The position numbers and the translations under genes were made by a program. A model generated the notes under the pieces. That model searched no databases and had not been told where the DNA came from. It worked only from the letters and a program-made list of their open reading frames with translations. Positions 1-9,083 of a stretch of 30,927 bases of DNA are shown piece after piece. Origin of the DNA: JBOGEN01 sp050743265 (lineage in GTDB: Bacteria; Actinomycetota; Actinomycetes; JBOGEN01); assembly GCA_050743265.1 (NCBI GenBank), contig JBOGEN010000050.1, positions 1 through 30,927 of the forward strand, in the 5' to 3' direction. The stretch's first letter is position 1. The number at the start of each line of letters is the position of its first letter.

Positions 1-2
1 AC

Positions 3-940
3 GCGGCGCAGGCGATCCCGGACGGCCAGGCGCGCGCGCAGGCACTCGCCGCCGTCTCCCAGGCCGAGGCGCAGTACGAGGCGGCCAGCGCCCAGGCCAG
101 GGCGTCGGTCGAGCAGTTCAACGCGGGGCTGGCGGGGCTGTCCTCCGCGCTGTCCTCGCTCTCGCGCGCCCAGCGGGTGCAGACCACGGCCGCCCTCGCG
201 GCGGCACGGCGGACGGTCGACGCGCTGACCGTACGGGCGCCGCTCGACGGGGTGGTCTCGCTCGGGAGGTCCGGCGGTGGAGGTGGGGGCGGGGGCGTAC
301 CCGGCGGCGTCCTGGACGCGCTGCCCCCCGAGGTGGCCGGCCAGGCCCAGGACCTGGCCGGAGGTGCTGCCGGCGGTGCCGCCCCGAGCTCGTCGGCGGC
401 ACTCGCCCAGGGCGTCCCGGTGACCTCGGGGGAGGTGCTGGCCACGGTGACCGACACGTCCGTGCTCGGGCTGCTCGCCGAGGTCGACGAGACGGACGTG
501 CTGCTCGTGGACCCAGGCGTCACAGCCCAGGTGGAGCTGGACGCCGTGCCCGGCTCGTCGTACCCGGGCGAGGTGAGGAGCGTCGACCTCGCGCCCACGA
601 CCTCGACCGGCGGAGGCGTCACGTACCGGGTGCGGCTCTCGCTCGAGCCGGGGACCACCCTGACCGGCGGCGCGGCGCCGTCCCCCCGGCCGGGCATGAG
701 CGCGATCGTCGACCTGCGCGTCCGGACCGCGGAGCAGGCCGTCTCGGTGCCCGCCTCGGCGGTCGTCCGGGACCTGCGCCGTGACTCGGTCTGGGCGGTC
801 GAGGACGGGGTGGCCTCACGCCGGACGGTCCGGCTGGGCGCCCAAGGCCTGGCCCGCGTGCAGGTGCTCCACGGGCTCGAGGTGGGGGAGCGGGTCGTCG
901 TCCGGGGGGCGGACGTGGTGAGCGACGGCCAGGACGTCCC

Positions 941-944
<4 letters not shown>
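3..944 (+). CDS. Efflux periplasmic adaptor subunit (HlyD/MacA-like), 5' partial
   Basis: The reading frame is open from the first bases of the window, so the start and signal sequence lie upstream. The visible part opens with an Ala/Gln-rich coiled-coil hairpin (QARAQALAAVSQAEAQYEAA and on, to about base 230). The lipoyl half-motif LTVRAPLDGVVSLG follows, as expected for a membrane-fusion adaptor. Next come a Gly-rich loop (about bases 270-400), a beta-barrel segment with DVLLVDPGVTAQVELDAVPG, and a C-terminal membrane-proximal domain ending GERVVVRGADVVSDGQDVP. Such adaptors link an ABC transporter to extracytoplasmic substrate. The stop overlaps the ATPase start by 4 bases (GTGA), so the three genes form a translationally coupled operon. 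Gly/Ser-rich insertions between the lipoyl and barrel parts are common in actinobacterial members. The substrate cannot be told. Confidence 0.86.
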
Positions 945-1683
<739 letters not shown>

Positions 1684-1687
<4 letters not shown>

Positions 1688-2868
1688 GAGCGGCCGAGGC
1701 GTTCCGTGTCGCGCTCGAGGCGTTGCGGGCGAACCGGCTGCGCAGCGCGCTCACGATGCTCGGCGTCGTCATCGGCGTTGCCGCCGTGGTCATCCTCGTC
1801 GCGATCGGCACGGGTGCGAAGAACGAGGTGGAGCAGCAGGTCGAGGGTCTCGGTTCGAACATCGTCATCGTCGTACCCGGCCGGTTCGAGTTCGGCTCCG
1901 CCCCGACGGTGAGCCGGCTGACGCTCGAGGACGTCGACCTGCTCGGCCGGGTCGTCGGCGACCGCGACCGGGTGGCGGTGACCGTGTCGTCCGGGGAGAA
2001 CGTGCGCGTCGGGCGCGCCTCGACGTTCGCGACCGTGAACGGGGTCAACGAGAACGTGCCGCTCGTGTTCAACCGTCCGGTCGCACGCGGACGGGCGGTC
2101 TCCGCGACGGACGTGGACACCAGGCGGCGGGTGGCCGTGCTCGGCGACTCGGTCGCGCAGCGGCTGTTCCCCGGGGTGGACGCGCTGGGCCGTCAGGTCA
2201 CGATCTCCGGGGTGCGGTTCCGCGTCGTCGGCGTGTTCGAGGAGGTCGGCTCGACGTTCGGTGTCGACCGCGACGCTGAGGTGCACGTGCCCGTCACCGC
2301 GGCGCAGCGGCTGTTCGGCGTGGCCCGCATCGACGGGATCGCGGTCAAGGCGCCCACGACCGACGACGTCCCCACCCTGCAGCGGCGCCTTGTCGCCGCG
2401 CTGGAGGACAAGTACCCCAGCGAGGAGTTCTCCGCGGTCACGCAGACGCAGATCCTCGGGACGGTCGGGCGCATCCTCGGGCTGCTCACCGCCGTGCTCG
2501 CCGCCATCGCCGCGATCAGCCTGCTCGTGGGGGGCGTGGGCGTCTCCAACATCATGCTCGTGTCCGTCCGGGAGCGTACCCGCGAGATCGGGCTGCGCAA
2601 GGCGCTCGGGGCGCGCCAGCGGGACGTCCTGCTCCAGTTCCTCATCGAGGCCGTCATGCTGACGACGATCGGGGGAGTGCTCGGGATCGCCACCGGGGTC
2701 GCGGCGTCGCTCGCGCTGTCCGCGGTCACGCCGCTGCCCGCGGTCATCTCGTGGTGGTCCCCGGCGCTGGCGTTCGGGGTGTCCGCGGCGGTGGGCGTCT
2801 TCTTCGGGGTCGCCCCGGCACGCCGGGCCGGACGGCTGGACCCCGTCGTCGCCCTGCGGACAGAGTGA
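1684..2868 (+). CDS. ABC transporter permease, MacB/FtsX family
   Basis: 394 residues with the MacB plan. TM1 follows a short N-terminal stretch (RSALTMLGVVIGVAAVVILV, about 20-40). A large extracytoplasmic MacB_PCD domain (about 45-270) comes next, then a C-terminal FtsX domain with three helices. The cytoplasmic loop reads SVRERTREIGLRKALGARQRD, the hallmark of this family, and the protein ends PARRAGRLDPVVALRTE. The GTG start overlaps the ATPase stop (GTGA). With the adaptor and ATPase this makes a complete MacAB-type tripartite-like exporter without an outer-membrane partner, as usual in Gram-positives. The phosphotransferase on the opposite strand converges on it with a 75-base gap. Confidence 0.92.
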
Positions 2869-2872
2869 AGCA

Positions 2873-2939
2873 GGGGAGGGCGGGATGGACGTTGCCGGCG
2901 AGCCGGGTGTGGTCGAGGGTGGCGGGCTGCGGCCCTCCC
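2873..2939. terminator. Possible long-stem hairpin between convergent genes
   Basis: GGGAGGGC near 2874-2881 and GCCCTCCC at 2932-2939 are complementary arms bracketing a 50-base G-rich insert. They lie between the convergent permease and phosphotransferase genes. There is no U-tract and the loop is long, so this is only a weak candidate for a bidirectional terminator. Confidence 0.25.
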
Positions 2940-2943
2940 GGCC

Positions 2944-3540
2944 TCAGGCCGCCTCTGCCCAGGTCTTGGTCACCTCGGCGCGTGCCTGCCACATGTCGGC
3001 CGCGGCCGGGCTCTCGGCACGTCGCTCCCGTCGCGCACAGGCCTCGAGCATCGCCGCACGCCGGACGGTCCAGCAGGGCCGCTCCCCGTACCCCTCGAAC
3101 AGCGCGTCGAGGTGCGGGACCGCATCCGGGTGGTACATGCGGATGAACCACTCCGCCCAGGCGAGGTCCTCCACGGCGTGCCCGCGGCGGGCGTGGTCCC
3201 AGTCGACGAGGCCGGTGACCCGTTCGCCGTCCACCACGAGGTGCTGCGGGCCGAAGTCGCCGTGCACGAGCACCGGCCCCTCACCCGGCAGGTCGAGCCC
3301 GGACGCGTCCACCGCCTGAACCTCACGCAGCAGCCGGCCGGCCAGCTGCAGCACGTACCGGGCCTGCCCCACCGCGAGCAGGTCCTTTCCCCCGACACCC
3401 GCCGGGCGCCGTGTGCGCAGCGCCCCGGGGCGCTCGTCCACCACCTCGGGCACCGGCAGCATGCCCGCGAGCGCGCGCAGGCAGGCGGACTCCCGCGCCT
3501 GCCTGTCGGCGGCGTCCGCGCCGGTGTACCTCTTCGCCAC
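2944..3540 (-). CDS. Phosphotransferase (APH/choline kinase-like fold), short form
   Basis: 198 residues from a GTG at 3540, chosen because an AGGAG lies 8 bases upstream. The catalytic loop is VLVHGDFGPQHLVV (HGD at 93-95; the usual downstream Asn is replaced by His) and the metal-binding motif is GLVDWDHA (DWD at 113-115). Both are characteristic of aminoglycoside phosphotransferase-like kinases. The family is usually 250-300 residues. Here the N-lobe is almost absent: the protein begins VAKRYTG, near where the ATP-binding lysine strand would be. The open frame continues upstream but shows no kinase-like sequence and runs antisense to acuC. It could be a natural minimal form or have a mis-called start. 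The substrate is unknown; proximity to an exporter hints at, but does not show, drug resistance. Confidence 0.7.
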   Translation of the reverse strand: MAKRYTGADAADRQARESACLRALAGMLPVPEVVDERPGALRTRRPAGVGGKDLLAVGQARYVLQLAGRLLREVQAVDASGLDLPGEGPVLVHGDFGPQHLVVDGERVTGLVDWDHARRGHAVEDLAWAEWFIRMYHPDAVPHLDALFEGYGERPCWTVRRAAMLEACARRERRAESPAAADMWQARAEVTKTWAEAA

Positions 3541-3721
3541 GTTCTCGACTCCTGGTTCTCGTGCTGGGGTCCCCGAGCCCGCGGCGCCGCCCCTCCGGTC
3601 CCTTGGTGCAGCCGTACGGTACGTGCGGGTGTTCCGCGGTCCCACCGAGTTCCGGGAAAGATCCCAGCATGTGGGACGCAGGTGCCCGGACGGCGACCCG
3701 GGGGACGCCCCGGGCAACGGG

Positions 3722-3727
3722 TAGCCT
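3722..3727 (+). promoter_or_regulatory. Putative -10 element of acuC, short or no leader
   Basis: TAGCCT matches the actinobacterial TANNNT -10 pattern and ends 8 bases before the ATG at 3736. No Shine-Dalgarno sequence is visible between them. This spacing suggests a leaderless or almost leaderless transcript. No convincing -35 is seen. Confidence 0.4.
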
Positions 3728-3735
3728 GGCCGCCC

Positions 3736-4923
3736 ATGAGCCGGTCGCTGCGCGTTCCCTGGGACGAGGACCTGATCGCCTACAACTTCGGTCCCAGCCA
3801 CCCCTTGGCCCCCGTCCGGGTGGACCTCACGATGCGGCTCGCCCGCGCGTTCGGTGTGCTTGACCTGCCGCACGTCTCCGTCGCGTCCGCCCCCATGGCC
3901 GACGACGCCCTGCTGCGACTCGTCCACGAGCAGGACTACATCGACGTCGTACGCCACCTCGGCGACCACCCTCACGAGCGGGACGAGCTCCGGGGTCTCG
4001 GCACGCCGGACAACCCCGTCTTCGGCGGCATGCACGACGCGGCCCGGCACATCGCCGGGGCGAGCGTCGCCGCCGCGGAGGCGGTCTGGACCGGGGAGAC
4101 CGAGCACGCGGTCAACGTCGCGGGCGGGCTGCACCACGCGATGGCCGGGTCGGCGTCCGGCTTCTGCGTCTACAACGACCCGGCGCTCGCGATCGCCTGG
4201 ATGCTCGGGCGGGGCGCCGAGCGGGTCGCGTACGTCGACATCGACGTGCACCACGGCGACGGCGTCGAGGCCACGTTCTGGGACGACCCCCGCGTGCTCA
4301 CGATCAGCCTGCACGAGTCCGGGCGCATGCTGTTCCCCGGCACGGGCTTCCCGGACGAGACCGGCGGACCGAAGGCCGAGGGGTGTGCGGTCAACGTCGC
4401 CCTTCCCCCCGGCACCCAGGACGAGGCCTGGCTCCGCGCGTTCCACTCGGTCGTGCCGCACCTGGTGGAGGCGTTCTCGCCGGAGGTCCTGGTGTCCCAG
4501 CACGGCTGCGACAGCCACGCCCTCGACCCGCTCGCCCACCTCATGCTCTCGGTTGACGGGCAGCGTGCCGCGCACGAGGCGCTGCACCGCCTCGCGCACG
4601 AGCACGCCGGAGGGCGCTGGGTGGCCACCGGCGGGGGCGGGTACGAGCTCGTCCAGGTCGTCCCTCGGACGTGGACGCACCTGCTCGCCGAGGCCGCCGG
4701 CCAGCCGATCGACCCGGACACGGCCACCCCCGACTCCTGGCGCGAGCAGGTCGCGACGCTGACCCGGGAGCCGGCGCCGCTGCGGATGACCGACGGCAAG
4801 GACGCGACGTTCACTCCCTGGGAGTCGGGGTACGACCCGGCCGACCGGACGGACCAGGCGATCCTCGCCACGCGCAACGCGGTGTTCCCGCACCACGGCC
4901 TCGACCCGATGGCGGACCTGTGA
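3736..4923 (+). CDS. acuC: AcuC-type histone-deacetylase-family protein
   Basis: 395 residues covering a full arginase/deacetylase fold. The catalytic signatures are intact: the His pair in GGLHHAMAG (H133, H134), the zinc ligands in DIDVHHGDG (D170, H172), the third ligand Asp in QHGCDSHALDP (D259), and the transition-state tyrosine in GGGGYE (Y303). The family removes acetyl groups from lysine side chains; bacterial AcuC is known to deacetylate and reactivate acetyl-CoA synthetase, and that role is inferred here. The ATG at 3736 is chosen because homology begins at once (VPWDEDLIAYNFGPSHP) and a -10-like box sits just upstream. In-frame upstream sequence is antisense to the phosphotransferase. 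The stop overlaps the next gene (GTGA). Confidence 0.9.
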   Translation: MSRSLRVPWDEDLIAYNFGPSHPLAPVRVDLTMRLARAFGVLDLPHVSVASAPMADDALLRLVHEQDYIDVVRHLGDHPHERDELRGLGTPDNPVFGGMHDAARHIAGASVAAAEAVWTGETEHAVNVAGGLHHAMAGSASGFCVYNDPALAIAWMLGRGAERVAYVDIDVHHGDGVEATFWDDPRVLTISLHESGRMLFPGTGFPDETGGPKAEGCAVNVALPPGTQDEAWLRAFHSVVPHLVEAFSPEVLVSQHGCDSHALDPLAHLMLSVDGQRAAHEALHRLAHEHAGGRWVATGGGGYELVQVVPRTWTHLLAEAAGQPIDPDTATPDSWREQVATLTREPAPLRMTDGKDATFTPWESGYDPADRTDQAILATRNAVFPHHGLDPMADL

Positions 4924-5717
4924 CCCCTGCCCCGACCCGGGACGCGCTCCGTACGCACCTGGTCGACACGCGCATCGCCGGCAAGGTCGCCACTCCGAGG
5001 GAGAACAACCTGCGCAACTTCCGCCTCATGAGCAGGCGGGAGCGCGCCTTCCTGTTCGGCACGCAGCCGGACGGCCGCTGGTCCTTCGAGGACGTGCTCG
5101 CACTCATGGCCGAGCGCTGCGGCGTGTCGCCGGACCCGACGTTCACCGAGGGCGTCGACACCATCGACCCCGACCGCACGCTGGACCGGCTCGACGCGCT
5201 CGCCGACCGGGTGCGCGCCGCCGCAGCGCAGCGTCAGCGGGTCATGCTCGCGACGGGCCACCCGTCCGGGCTCCTCCCCGTCCACCTCGCGACGGCGCGT
5301 CTGCTCGAGGCCGCCGGGTGCACCCTGCTCACCCCCGCGGCTGGCTGGCGGTACGAGGTCCCGGTGCGGCACGGACCGACGTACCGCGAGATCAGGTACA
5401 TCTCGGGGGTCGCGACCCTGCACGCGGGAGGCGAGCTGAAGCACACGCATTCCGGTCAGCCGATGCAGGCCATGCTCGCCGCGCTCGCCGAGGCGGGCGA
5501 GCCTCCTCCCGACCTCGTCGTCGGCGACCACGGCTGGGCCGGGGCCGCAGGTCAGGCCGGGGTCGACGCGGTCGGGTACGCGGACTGCAACGACCCCGCG
5601 CTGTTCGTGGCCGAGGCCGAGGGCAAGGTCGCCGTGGCCGTCCCGCTGGACGACAACGTCGAGCCGCACCTGTACGACCCACTTGTCGCCTACCTGGTGG
5701 CTCGTGCCACCCCCTGA
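4920..5717 (+). CDS. Putative phosphatase, conserved actinobacterial family
   Basis: 265 residues from a GTG overlapping the acuC stop, so the two are translationally coupled. The sequence resembles an actinobacterial family that I recall being annotated simply as 'phosphatase' (Pfam Phosphatase, PF15698). Conserved-looking blocks are the N-terminal ATPRENNLRNFRLM, a central VMLATGHPSGLLPVHL, GELKHTHSGQPM, and a C-terminal VVGDHGWAGAAGQAG plus GYADCNDPALFVAEA. No signal peptide or membrane segment is seen, so it is cytosolic. The Asp- and His-rich blocks suggest a metal or phosphate site, but I cannot identify a catalytic residue with certainty and the substrate is unknown. Placement between acuC and bS22 seems to recur in this lineage (from memory). 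Confidence 0.7.
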   Translation: MTPAPTRDALRTHLVDTRIAGKVATPRENNLRNFRLMSRRERAFLFGTQPDGRWSFEDVLALMAERCGVSPDPTFTEGVDTIDPDRTLDRLDALADRVRAAAAQRQRVMLATGHPSGLLPVHLATARLLEAAGCTLLTPAAGWRYEVPVRHGPTYREIRYISGVATLHAGGELKHTHSGQPMQAMLAALAEAGEPPPDLVVGDHGWAGAAGQAGVDAVGYADCNDPALFVAEAEGKVAVAVPLDDNVEPHLYDPLVAYLVARATP

Positions 5718-5745
5718 CCGCGGGGCCCGCCGGGGACGGTGCAGG

Positions 5746-5751
5746 TAGGCT
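5746..5751 (+). promoter_or_regulatory. Putative -10 element upstream of bS22
   Basis: TAGGCT fits the TANNNT -10 pattern and lies 62 bases before the bS22 GTG, implying a leader of about 56 bases with GAAGG as ribosome binding site. The 97-base gap after the phosphatase gene makes an independent promoter plausible. The -35 is not recognisable. Confidence 0.35.
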
Positions 5752-5813
5752 GTGCGGGCTCGCGCGGCCCCGACCGCGCCCTCCCGCATCGTCTGGACGA
5801 TCGAAGGTTTCCC

Positions 5814-5912
5814 GTGGGTTCTGTGATCAAGAAGCGCCGCAAGCGGATGGCCAAGAAGAAGCACCGCAAGCTGCTCAAGCGCACCCGGGTCCAGCGTCGC
5901 AACAAGAAGTGA
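5814..5912 (+). CDS. 30S ribosomal protein bS22 (AURKAIP1/COX24-domain miniprotein)
   Basis: A 32-residue, extremely basic protein: VGSVIKKRRKRMAKKKHRKL, then LKRTRVQRRNKK. It matches the AURKAIP1/COX24 motif protein found as an extra small-subunit protein in mycobacterial ribosomes (bS22), including the N-terminal GSVIKKRRKRM and the RTRVQRR end. It should bind rRNA in the 30S subunit. GAAGG (5803-5807) precedes the GTG; a second in-frame GTG at 5823 would remove three residues that are conserved in homologues, so 5814 is preferred. It is too short for most gene finders. Two hairpins follow immediately, consistent with a short, strongly expressed transcript. A BldC-like HTH gene, often its upstream neighbour in other actinobacteria, is absent. 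Confidence 0.93.
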   Translation: MGSVIKKRRKRMAKKKHRKLLKRTRVQRRNKK

Positions 5913-5934
5913 CCGGCTGAGCAGGCTCACCTGC

Positions 5935-5962
5935 GGGGCGCTCCCCTTCGCAGGGACGCCCC
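5935..5962 (+). terminator. Hairpin downstream of bS22
   Basis: GGGGCG (5935-5940) pairs with CGCCCC (5957-5962), with an inner CCCT/AGGG stem closing a TTCG-type loop. It begins 23 bases after the bS22 stop. There is no U-tract, which is common in high-GC actinobacteria. A likely intrinsic terminator. Confidence 0.6.
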
Positions 5963-5963
5963 T

Positions 5964-5990
5964 CCGGAACCCGGTGCCCAGAGGTTCCGG
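5964..5990 (+). terminator. Second hairpin downstream of bS22
   Basis: CCGGAACC (5964-5971) and GGTTCCGG (5983-5990) form a perfect 8-base stem with an 11-base loop, directly after the first hairpin. It may be a back-up terminator. It also overlaps where the -35 of the epimerase promoter should lie. Confidence 0.5.
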
Positions 5991-5994
5991 CCCG

Positions 5995-6000
5995 TAGGAT
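5995..6000 (+). promoter_or_regulatory. Putative -10 element of the epimerase-acyltransferase operon
   Basis: TAGGAT fits TANNNT and sits 5 bases after the second hairpin and 45 bases before the GTG at 6046. A GAAAGGAC ribosome binding region follows at about 6030-6037. The -35 is unclear. Confidence 0.35.
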
Positions 6001-6045
6001 GGCGAGCCGACCGTCGGTCCGCGAAGCGTCGAAAGGACGGTCCTG

Positions 6046-7077
6046 GTGTCTCGCGTGGTCCTCGTGACCGGAGTGTCCCGGCACCTCGGTGCCCGGGTCG
6101 CGCGAGCCCTCGAGGCCGACCCCGCGGTGGGGCGTGTGATCGGCGTCGACGTCGTCCCTCCACCCGAGGACCTCGGGCGTACCGAGTTCGTCCGCGCCGA
6201 CATCCGCAACCCGGTCATCGCCAAGGTCATCTCCGCGGCGGACGTGGACACGGTCGTCCACCTCGCGGTCGTCGCGACGCCGTTCGGTGCCGGGGGCCGG
6301 TCCTCGATGAAGGAGATCAACGTCATCGGCACGATGCAGCTGCTCGCCGCGTGCCAGAAGACACCCTCGGTGCAGCGCCTCGTCGTCCGGTCGTCGGCCA
6401 CCGTGTACGGGGCGAGCCCCCGTGACCCGGCCCTGTTCACCGAGGACATGGAGCCGCGTGGCCTGCCCCGGTCCGGCTACGCCAAGGACGTGTTCGAGGT
6501 CGAGGGGTACGTCCGCGGCTTCGGGCGGCGCCGCCCGGACGTCGACGTCACCGTGCTGCGCTTCACCAACTTCGTCGGCCCTTCCGTCGACACGCCGTTC
6601 ACCCGGTACTTCGGCCTTCCGGTCATCCCGACCGTGCTGGGGTACGACCCGCGTCTGCAGTTCCTGCACGAGGACGATGGCCGCGAGGTCCTGCGCCGTG
6701 CGGCCGTCGAGGACCACCCGGGCACGTTCAACGTCGCGGGGGACGGCGTGCTGCTGCTGTCCCAGGCGGCTCGGCGGGCGGGGCGTCTGACGCTGCCGCT
6801 GCCGACGCCGACGGCGAGCGTGGTCGGGCAGATGATCCGCCGCGCCGGGCTCGTCGACGTCTCACCGGAGCAGCTGGGCATCCTCACCCATGGCCGGGCG
6901 GTGGACACGACCCGGCTCAAGCAGGGGTTCGGGTACGAGCCCAAGTACGGCACCGCCGAGGCCTTTGACGCGTTCGTGTCCGCGCGGGGCCCCGGGGAGA
7001 TCACGCCGGAGCGGGTCCGCGGGGTCGAACGCCGCCTCGCGGGTCTTCTCACTGGTGGGAGGCGGTCCCGTGGCTGA
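6046..7077 (+). CDS. NAD-dependent epimerase/dehydratase family protein (atypical SDR)
   Basis: 343 residues with an extended-SDR Rossmann fold. The nucleotide loop TGVSRHLGARVA (8-19) is a variant of TGxxGxxG. Asp35 in VIGVDVV would bind the adenosine ribose, ADIRN (51-55) fits the next strand, and SSATVYG (116-122) carries the active-site Ser/Thr. The expected YxxxK is not visible: the matching place reads SGYAKDVFEVEGYV (Tyr145, Lys147). It may therefore bind NAD(P) without classical sugar epimerase chemistry, and a specific name such as GalE is not justified. It overlaps the acyltransferase start by 8 bases. The pairing resembles Rv0501-Rv0502 of M. tuberculosis (from memory), suggesting a role with lipid or cell-envelope precursors. 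Confidence 0.82.
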   Translation: MSRVVLVTGVSRHLGARVARALEADPAVGRVIGVDVVPPPEDLGRTEFVRADIRNPVIAKVISAADVDTVVHLAVVATPFGAGGRSSMKEINVIGTMQLLAACQKTPSVQRLVVRSSATVYGASPRDPALFTEDMEPRGLPRSGYAKDVFEVEGYVRGFGRRRPDVDVTVLRFTNFVGPSVDTPFTRYFGLPVIPTVLGYDPRLQFLHEDDGREVLRRAAVEDHPGTFNVAGDGVLLLSQAARRAGRLTLPLPTPTASVVGQMIRRAGLVDVSPEQLGILTHGRAVDTTRLKQGFGYEPKYGTAEAFDAFVSARGPGEITPERVRGVERRLAGLLTGGRRSRG

Positions 7078-8092
7078 GGCACGCATCATCCCGATCCAGG
7101 AGGGGTCCGCGCACGCGCGACGGCGGGACACCGATCCCGCCGCGAAACCGGGAGCGGGCAGCGAGGGCCAGATCCCCCTCGCGCCCCCGCTGGCCGGGGA
7201 GCCGCCCCGCACGGACGTGCCCGGCGAGGGCGCGGTGCCGCACGACGTCGCAGGCTCCGACTGGGACCAGCGGGTCGCCGGCGCGCTGGCGTTCCTGCGC
7301 CGCCGGCTCACCGGCGAGTACGACGTGGACGACTTCGGGTTCGACCCCGACCTCAACGACCACGTACTCATGGGCCTGATCCGGCCGATGTACGAGCGGT
7401 ACTTCCGGGTCGAGGTACGCGGCATCGAGAACGTCCCGTCTGACGGGGGCGCGCTCGTGGTCGCCAACCACTCGGGCGCGATCCCGCTCGACGCGCTGAT
7501 GACGCAGCTGGCCCTGCTCGACCATCACCCGGCCCACCGTCACCTGCGCATGCTCGGCGCGGACCTCGTGTTCACCATGCCGTTCGTCGCGCCGCTCGCC
7601 CGCAAGTCCGGCGCGACCATGGCCTGCAACCCGGACGCCGAGCGTCTGCTCGCTCTGGGCGAGGTCGTCGGGGTCTGGCCGGAAGGGTTCAAGGGCATCG
7701 GCAAGCCGTTCAGCGAGCGCTACAAGCTGCAGCGCTTCGGCCGCGGGGGCTTCGTCTCGGCGGCGCTGCGGACCGGCGCGCCGATCGTGCCGTGCGCGAT
7801 CGTCGGCGCAGAGGAGACCTACCCGATCCTGGGCAACCTGAAGACGATGGCGCGGGTCCTCGGGCTGCCGTACCTTCCGGTGACGCCGACGTTCCCGTGG
7901 TTGGGCCCGCTGGGCCTGCTGCCGCTGCCGTCCAAGTGGATCATCCAGTTCGGTGAGCCGATCCGTGGGGGGCAGGACCAGGCCGCGGCGGACGACCCGA
8001 TGCTCGTGTTCGACCTGACCGACCAGGTGCGCGAGGTAATCCAGCACACCCTGTACTCGATGCTCATGCAGCGCCGCTCGGTGTTCGTCTGA
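7070..8092 (+). CDS. Lysophospholipid acyltransferase (PlsC-like) family protein
   Basis: 340 residues from a GTG at 7070 preceded by GGGAGG, overlapping the epimerase end. The first ~65 residues are low-complexity (Pro/Gly/Ala). The acyltransferase core starts near residue 100. The catalytic block is VVANHSGAIPLDALM (His134, Asp141), where the classical HX4D is stretched to HX6D as is typical of this actinobacterial subfamily. The glycerol-phosphate-binding block is WPEGFKGIGKPFSERYKLQR (203-222), and GAPIVPCAIVGAEETYP resembles motif IV. There is no clear membrane helix, so it is probably a peripheral protein at the inner leaflet. It likely acylates a glycerophospholipid or another envelope lipid; acceptor unknown. 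The C-terminus ends QRRSVFV. Confidence 0.85.
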   Translation: MAEARIIPIQEGSAHARRRDTDPAAKPGAGSEGQIPLAPPLAGEPPRTDVPGEGAVPHDVAGSDWDQRVAGALAFLRRRLTGEYDVDDFGFDPDLNDHVLMGLIRPMYERYFRVEVRGIENVPSDGGALVVANHSGAIPLDALMTQLALLDHHPAHRHLRMLGADLVFTMPFVAPLARKSGATMACNPDAERLLALGEVVGVWPEGFKGIGKPFSERYKLQRFGRGGFVSAALRTGAPIVPCAIVGAEETYPILGNLKTMARVLGLPYLPVTPTFPWLGPLGLLPLPSKWIIQFGEPIRGGQDQAAADDPMLVFDLTDQVREVIQHTLYSMLMQRRSVFV

Positions 8093-8109
8093 AGTCCTGT
8101 GCGCCGGTC

Positions 8110-8124
8110 GTGCGCCAGGCGCAC
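8110..8124. terminator. Palindromic hairpin between convergent genes
   Basis: GTGCGCC-A-GGCGCAC is a perfect inverted repeat lying 18 bases after the acyltransferase stop and about 95 bases beyond the VOC-gene stop on the other strand. It could end transcription from either side. No U-tract. Confidence 0.4.
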
Positions 8125-8218
8125 GCCCGGCACTGTGTACGCGGCCACCGCGGCGCCGACCGACGCCGCAGTGGTCAGTCTCCTCAGCGGTCAGCGACGC
8201 CTGGGATCGCCGGACGGC

Positions 8219-8629
8219 TCAGCGACGCTCCTGGATGCGGACCAGGTTGCCCGCGGGATCCCGGAACGCGCAGTCGCGTACCCCGTACGGCTGCTCGGTC
8301 GGCTCCTGGACGACGTCGGCGTCGCTGGCCTGCACCCGCTCGAAGGCGCCGTCGAGGTCCTTGGTCGCCAGGAGGAGAGCCCCGTAGGTGCCCTTGGCCA
8401 TCATCTCGGTGATGGTGCGGCGCTCGTCGTCGGTGATGCCGGGGTCGACGCCGGGTGGGTGCAGAACGATGGACGTACTGGGCTGGCCGGCCGGGCCGAC
8501 CGTGATCCAGCGCATCGCGCCGCTTCCGACGTCGAGGCGGACCTCGAAGCCGAGGGTGTCGCGATAGAAGGCCAGCGCGGCCTCCGGGTCGTTGTGCGGG
8601 AGAAAGCTCCCGTGAATGGTGATGTCCAT
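8219..8629 (-). CDS. VOC-family (glyoxalase-like) protein
   Basis: 136 residues from ATG at 8629. A GTG at 8638 would add three residues, but homologues I recall begin MDI..H..FLPH. The vicinal-oxygen-chelate repeats are clear: FLPHNDPEAALAFYRDTLGFEV in the first half and an equivalent GVRDCAFRDPAGNLVRIQER at the C-terminus, where the penultimate Glu would be a metal ligand. SIVLHPPGVDPGITDDERRT lies between them. Members include dioxygenases, fosfomycin or bleomycin resistance proteins and many of unknown function; the substrate cannot be assigned. It follows the AraC-type regulator gene with essentially no gap and is probably co-transcribed with it. Confidence 0.84.
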   Translation of the reverse strand: MDITIHGSFLPHNDPEAALAFYRDTLGFEVRLDVGSGAMRWITVGPAGQPSTSIVLHPPGVDPGITDDERRTITEMMAKGTYGALLLATKDLDGAFERVQASDADVVQEPTEQPYGVRDCAFRDPAGNLVRIQERR

Positions 8630-8639
8630 GGCGGTCACG

Positions 8640-9083
<444 letters not shown>

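Noticed and set aside
3541..4896. Upstream extension of the phosphotransferase frame
   Set aside because: Open but antisense to acuC and without kinase features; the ribosome binding site supports GTG at 3540.
4170..6449. A 759-codon minus-strand open frame
   Set aside because: Antisense to acuC, the phosphatase, bS22 and the epimerase, all with clear homology; typical GC-rich shadow.
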